Origin: Hyphomicrobiales bacterium
GTDB taxonomy: Bacteria; Pseudomonadota; Alphaproteobacteria; Rhizobiales; Beijerinckiaceae
Direction: 5' to 3'
Length of the DNA stretch: 64,000 bases
Assembly (NCBI GenBank): GCA_028868735.1
Contig: JAGWTW010000005.1
Coordinates: 1-64,000 of the forward strand
Each line of letters opens with the position of its first letter. The stretch's first letter is position 1. Of the stretch, positions 61,197 to 64,000 are shown piece after piece. The notes beneath the pieces are model-generated. The model worked only from the letters and a program-made list of their open reading frames with translations, was not told the origin of the DNA and did no database searches. The translations under genes and the position numbers were made by a program.

Positions 61197-62366
61197 ATGG
61201 GCGGCGCCTACGATATCGAACCGGTCACGCCGGCCGACTACAGGCGGCGCGCCGAGCGACGGCTGCCGCGCTTTCTGTTCGACTATATCGACGGCGGCGC
61301 GAACGACGAGATCACGCTCGCCGCCAATGTCGCCGACTTCAGACGCATCGTGCTGCGCCAGCGCGTGATGCGCGACGTTTCGCAGATCGACACGGCGACG
61401 ACGATCGCCGGCGAAGAGATCGCCATGCCGCTCGTGCTGGCGCCGATCGGCATGGGCGGGATGATGGCGCAGCGCGGCGAGCGGCAGGCCGTGCGCGCAG
61501 CCAATGGCGCGAACGTGCCGTTCACGCTGTCGACCGTGGCGATCTGCGATCTTGCGGAGGTGCGCGCGGCGGCCTCGAAGCCCTTCTGGTTCCAGCTCTA
61601 CATGATGCGCGACCGCGGGGTCGTGAAGGAACTGCTCGACCGCGCGGCGGCGGCGGGCTGCACGACGCTCGCCTTTACCGTCGATCTCGCGATCACCGGC
61701 ATGCGCCATCGCGATCTGCGCAACGGCGCGCTGTCGCAATCTGTCGCCGCGAAGGCCGTGCGCGCCTGGGAAATCGCGCGCCATCCCGCCTGGACGCTCG
61801 ACGTCGCGCTGCGCGGCAAGCCGCACGGCTTCGGCAATCTCGCCGATCGCGTGCCCGATCCCACGCGGCTCGAGGCCTTCACTGCCTGGGTCGCGAAGGA
61901 ATTCGACGCATCGGTGACGTGGAAGGACATCGAATGGCTGCGCGCCCAGTGGAAGGGCAAGCTGTTCATCAAGGGAGTGCTCGAGGCCGATGACGCACGC
62001 GCGGCGGCAAGCGTCGGCGCGGACGGGCTGATCGTCTCCAATCACGGCGGCCGTCAGCTCGACAGCGTGGCCTCGACTGTCTCGAAACTGCCGGACGTCG
62101 CCGCTGCCGTCGGCGAAAGGCTGGAAGTGCTCGTGGATGGCGGCGTGCGCAGCGGCGTCGATGTGATGAAGGCGCTGGCGCTCGGCGCGCGCGGCGTCAT
62201 GATCGGCCGGCCCTGGATCTGGGCGCTCGCGGCTGGAGGCGAAGCCGGCGTCGCGCGCCTCCTTGCGACCATGAAGCAGGAGCTTCGCGTCGCCATGGCG
62301 CTGACCGGCGTCACGAAGATCGGCGAGATCGATCGCGGCCTGATCGATCGGGCGCCCGGCGCCTGA
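61197..62366 (+). CDS. FMN-dependent 2-hydroxyacid oxidase/dehydrogenase (LldD family)
   Basis: 389 residues with the alpha-hydroxyacid oxidase pattern: DYIDGGANDEITLAANVADF at the N terminus, LAPIGMGGMM, FQLYM and the active-site block SNHGGRQLD (catalytic histidine), then DGGVRSGVDVMKALALGARGVMIGRP (FMN). Oxidises L-lactate, glycolate, mandelate or a similar acid; which one is not evident. Electrons may go to quinone or to the adjacent haem/Rieske proteins (inference from position). A Rieske protein gene follows. Confidence 0.93.
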   Translation: MGGAYDIEPVTPADYRRRAERRLPRFLFDYIDGGANDEITLAANVADFRRIVLRQRVMRDVSQIDTATTIAGEEIAMPLVLAPIGMGGMMAQRGERQAVRAANGANVPFTLSTVAICDLAEVRAAASKPFWFQLYMMRDRGVVKELLDRAAAAGCTTLAFTVDLAITGMRHRDLRNGALSQSVAAKAVRAWEIARHPAWTLDVALRGKPHGFGNLADRVPDPTRLEAFTAWVAKEFDASVTWKDIEWLRAQWKGKLFIKGVLEADDARAAASVGADGLIVSNHGGRQLDSVASTVSKLPDVAAAVGERLEVLVDGGVRSGVDVMKALALGARGVMIGRPWIWALAAGGEAGVARLLATMKQELRVAMALTGVTKIGEIDRGLIDRAPGA

Positions 62367-62455
62367 CGCGGCGTTTGCGCAGGACGGAACGGAGCTCCCG
62401 AAAGCTGCGTTGTTCCCGCGTCAGGGCGTCTGCGCGCGCCGCGCGGAGAATCGAC

Positions 62456-63109
62456 ATGGCCAATACCGAAGCCGCCGCGACCGGGACCAGACCCTCGCTC
62501 GCGCCTGCCCGTCGCGACTTCCTCTACATCGGGACCGGCGCTTTCGCGGCGGTCGCCACGGCGGCCGCGATATGGCCGTTCGTCGACCAGATGGAGCCGG
62601 ACGCCTCGACGCTCGCCGCTGGCGCGCCGCTCGAAGTGGATCTGTCCTCCGTCGCGCCGGGCCAGATGATCACGGTTCGCTGGCGCGGCGCGCCCATCTT
62701 CATCATGAACCGGACCGACCGGCTGCTCGCCACGCTCAAGGAGCCGCAATTGCTTCAGCACTTGTCCGATCCCGGATCGGAGATCGTGCAGCAACCGGCC
62801 TATGCGAAAAACTGGAGCCGTTCGGTCGATCCGAAGTACGGCGTCTATGTCGGAATCTGCACGCATCTCGGCTGCATTCCGCAATTCTATCCCAATCCCA
62901 GCCGGAGCGAGCCGGCGGCGAACTGGCCGGGCGGCCTCTTCTGCCCCTGCCACGGTTCGAAATACGATCTCGCCGGCCGCGTATTTCGCGGCGTGCCGGC
63001 GCCCTACAATCTGCCCGTGCCGCCCTATACGCTCGAAGGCGCGAAGCTGCGCGTCGGCGCCAACCCGCCGGGGCAGAATTTCGAGATGACGTCGGTCGTG
63101 CAGATGTGA
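62456..63109 (+). CDS. petA: Ubiquinol-cytochrome c reductase-type Rieske protein
   Basis: 217 residues from the ATG at 62456 (RBS GCGGAGAA). A twin-arginine-like start (APARRDFLYIGTG) and a membrane anchor (about 22-42) are followed by the bc1-type Rieske fold. Box I is CTHLGC (C135, H137, with C140 for the disulfide); box II is CPCHG (C163, H166, with C165). It is full length for this class. Cytochrome b and c1 genes are not adjacent, so it is an orphan here; it may be a second copy serving the neighbouring oxidase. Confidence 0.92.
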   Translation: MANTEAAATGTRPSLAPARRDFLYIGTGAFAAVATAAAIWPFVDQMEPDASTLAAGAPLEVDLSSVAPGQMITVRWRGAPIFIMNRTDRLLATLKEPQLLQHLSDPGSEIVQQPAYAKNWSRSVDPKYGVYVGICTHLGCIPQFYPNPSRSEPAANWPGGLFCPCHGSKYDLAGRVFRGVPAPYNLPVPPYTLEGAKLRVGANPPGQNFEMTSVVQM

Positions 63110-63164
63110 GGCGTCGACTTGCCTCGAAGCGCGCAAGATAAGACAAATGCGCGCGAGGGAGTCG

Positions 63165-64000
63165 ATGATGAGCCAGCCGAGACAATTGCCGAACGCGGAG
63201 GAACGTCAAGCGATCCGCGACGGGGTCCGCGCGGTGGTGACGAAATTCGACGACGAATATTGGCTGGCGCGCGACGAGGACGGAAAATTTCCGTTCGAAT
63301 TCCACAAGGCGATGGCCGACGGCGGCTGGCTCGGCGTCACCATGCCGGAGGAATACGGCGGCTCGGGCCTCGGCGTCGTCGAGGCCGCGATCATGATGCA
63401 CGAGGTCGCGAGCCACGGCGGCGGCATGGCGGCGGCCTCCGCCGTGCACATCAACCTGTTCGGTCCGCATCCGATCGTCGTCAAGGGGACGGATACGCAG
63501 AAGCGGCGCTGGGTGCCGCGTCTCGTCGCGGGCGAGGACCAGGTCGCCTTCGGTTTCACCGAGCCGGACGCGGGCCTCAACACGACGCGCATAAAAACCT
63601 TCGCCGAGAAGGTTCCCGGCGGCTATCTCGTGCGCGGGCAGAAGGTGTGGACCTCGACCGCGCAGGTCGCCAACAAGATCATGTTGCTCACCCGCACGAC
63701 GAAATACGAGGACTGCCGGAAGCCGACCGACGGCATCACCATTTTCTACACCGATCTCGATCGAGCGAAGATCGAGGTGCGGCGCATTCCGAAGATGGGC
63801 CGCAAGGCAGTGGATTCCAACGCCATCTTCATCGACGGTCTGTTCATTCCGGAGGAGGACCGCATCGGCGAGGAGGGCAAGGGGTTTTCCTACATCCTGC
63901 ACTCGCTCAATCCGGAGCGTGTTCTTCTCGCCGTGGAAGCCATCGGCATCGGCCAGGACGCGTTGCGCCGAGCGACGAAATATGCGCGCGAACGCGTCGT
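63165..64000 (+). CDS. Acyl-CoA dehydrogenase (3' truncated)
   Basis: 278 codons visible; the gene runs off the window. Typical of the family: MPEEYGGSGLGVVEAAIMMHEVA, FGFTEPDAGLNTTRIKTFA (FAD/substrate block) and the helical start of the C-terminal domain. It oxidises an acyl-CoA to the enoyl-CoA, passing electrons to ETF. Specificity is unknown. The ribosome site GAGGGAG precedes the ATGATG start. Confidence 0.93.
   Translation, partial: MMSQPRQLPNAEERQAIRDGVRAVVTKFDDEYWLARDEDGKFPFEFHKAMADGGWLGVTMPEEYGGSGLGVVEAAIMMHEVASHGGGMAAASAVHINLFGPHPIVVKGTDTQKRRWVPRLVAGEDQVAFGFTEPDAGLNTTRIKTFAEKVPGGYLVRGQKVWTSTAQVANKIMLLTRTTKYEDCRKPTDGITIFYTDLDRAKIEVRRIPKMGRKAVDSNAIFIDGLFIPEEDRIGEEGKGFSYILHSLNPERVLLAVEAIGIGQDALRRATKYARERV

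Overview
The window is visibly GC-rich and reads as a chromosome segment of an alphaproteobacterium of the order Hyphomicrobiales (Rhizobiales). The grounds are the rhizobial type of flagellar regulon (flaF, flbT, an FtcR/Rem-like regulator, motC and motE, no fliD, fliS, sigma-28 or flgM), the class of flagellin, and dense ATGA/TGATG-coupled operons. The family cannot be fixed from sequence alone. No insertion sequence, CRISPR array or prophage was seen.

Layout. 1-5682: housekeeping and accessory genes: a truncated acyl-CoA synthetase, an orphan Flp/Fap pilin with its own terminator, an OmpR-type regulator, a hydroxypyruvate isomerase-family protein, a patatin-like lipase and an aldehyde dehydrogenase. 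5717-37502: an almost complete flagellar regulon. A minus-strand operon runs from 12899 down to 5717 (flgF-fliI-flhA-fliR-fliJ-flgJ/cheL-flgN-like plus two unknown membrane proteins). A divergent plus-strand series follows: motA-fliMN-fliG-flhB; flgB-flgC-fliE-flgG-flgA-flgI-motE-flgH-fliL-fliP; flagellin; fliF-fliH-motB-motC-fliK/motD-lytic transglycosylase; the ftcR-like regulator behind an AT-rich operator region; then flgE-flgK-flgL-flaF-flbT-flgD-fliQ. The switch gene is unusual. FliM and FliN are one continuous reading frame, with an internal ribosome binding site and ATG exactly where FliN would begin.

37487-55990: a catabolic region that looks built for nicotinate or a related N-heteroaromatic acid. 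It has a branched-chain-type ABC importer (livF, livG, fused livH-livM, binding protein) behind a Rieske ring oxygenase. Facing it is an operon of a 6-hydroxynicotinate reductase-like protein, a UPF0280 (ApbE-like) protein and a DUF1185 protein. Further on lie an intradiol dioxygenase, an enamidase-like amidohydrolase, a MarR-type regulator and a molybdenum hydroxylase (FAD subunit plus a fused 2Fe-2S/molybdopterin subunit). Three near-identical 14-bp sites (consensus RTTTGTAYRCKAAY) lie in front of the reductase, amidohydrolase and marR/hydroxylase genes, which suggests one MarR-controlled regulon. A flavoprotein reductase, a cupin and two membrane proteins sit inside this region.

56087-64000: murA, a small conserved-looking basic protein, tRNA-Thr(GGT) and an SDR-like protein lacking the usual catalytic serine. 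Then comes a compact operon of unknown function (58810-61118) centred on a membrane protein that joins a ferric-reductase-like haem domain to a Rieske domain. It is followed by an FMN 2-hydroxyacid oxidase, an orphan bc1-type Rieske protein and a truncated acyl-CoA dehydrogenase.
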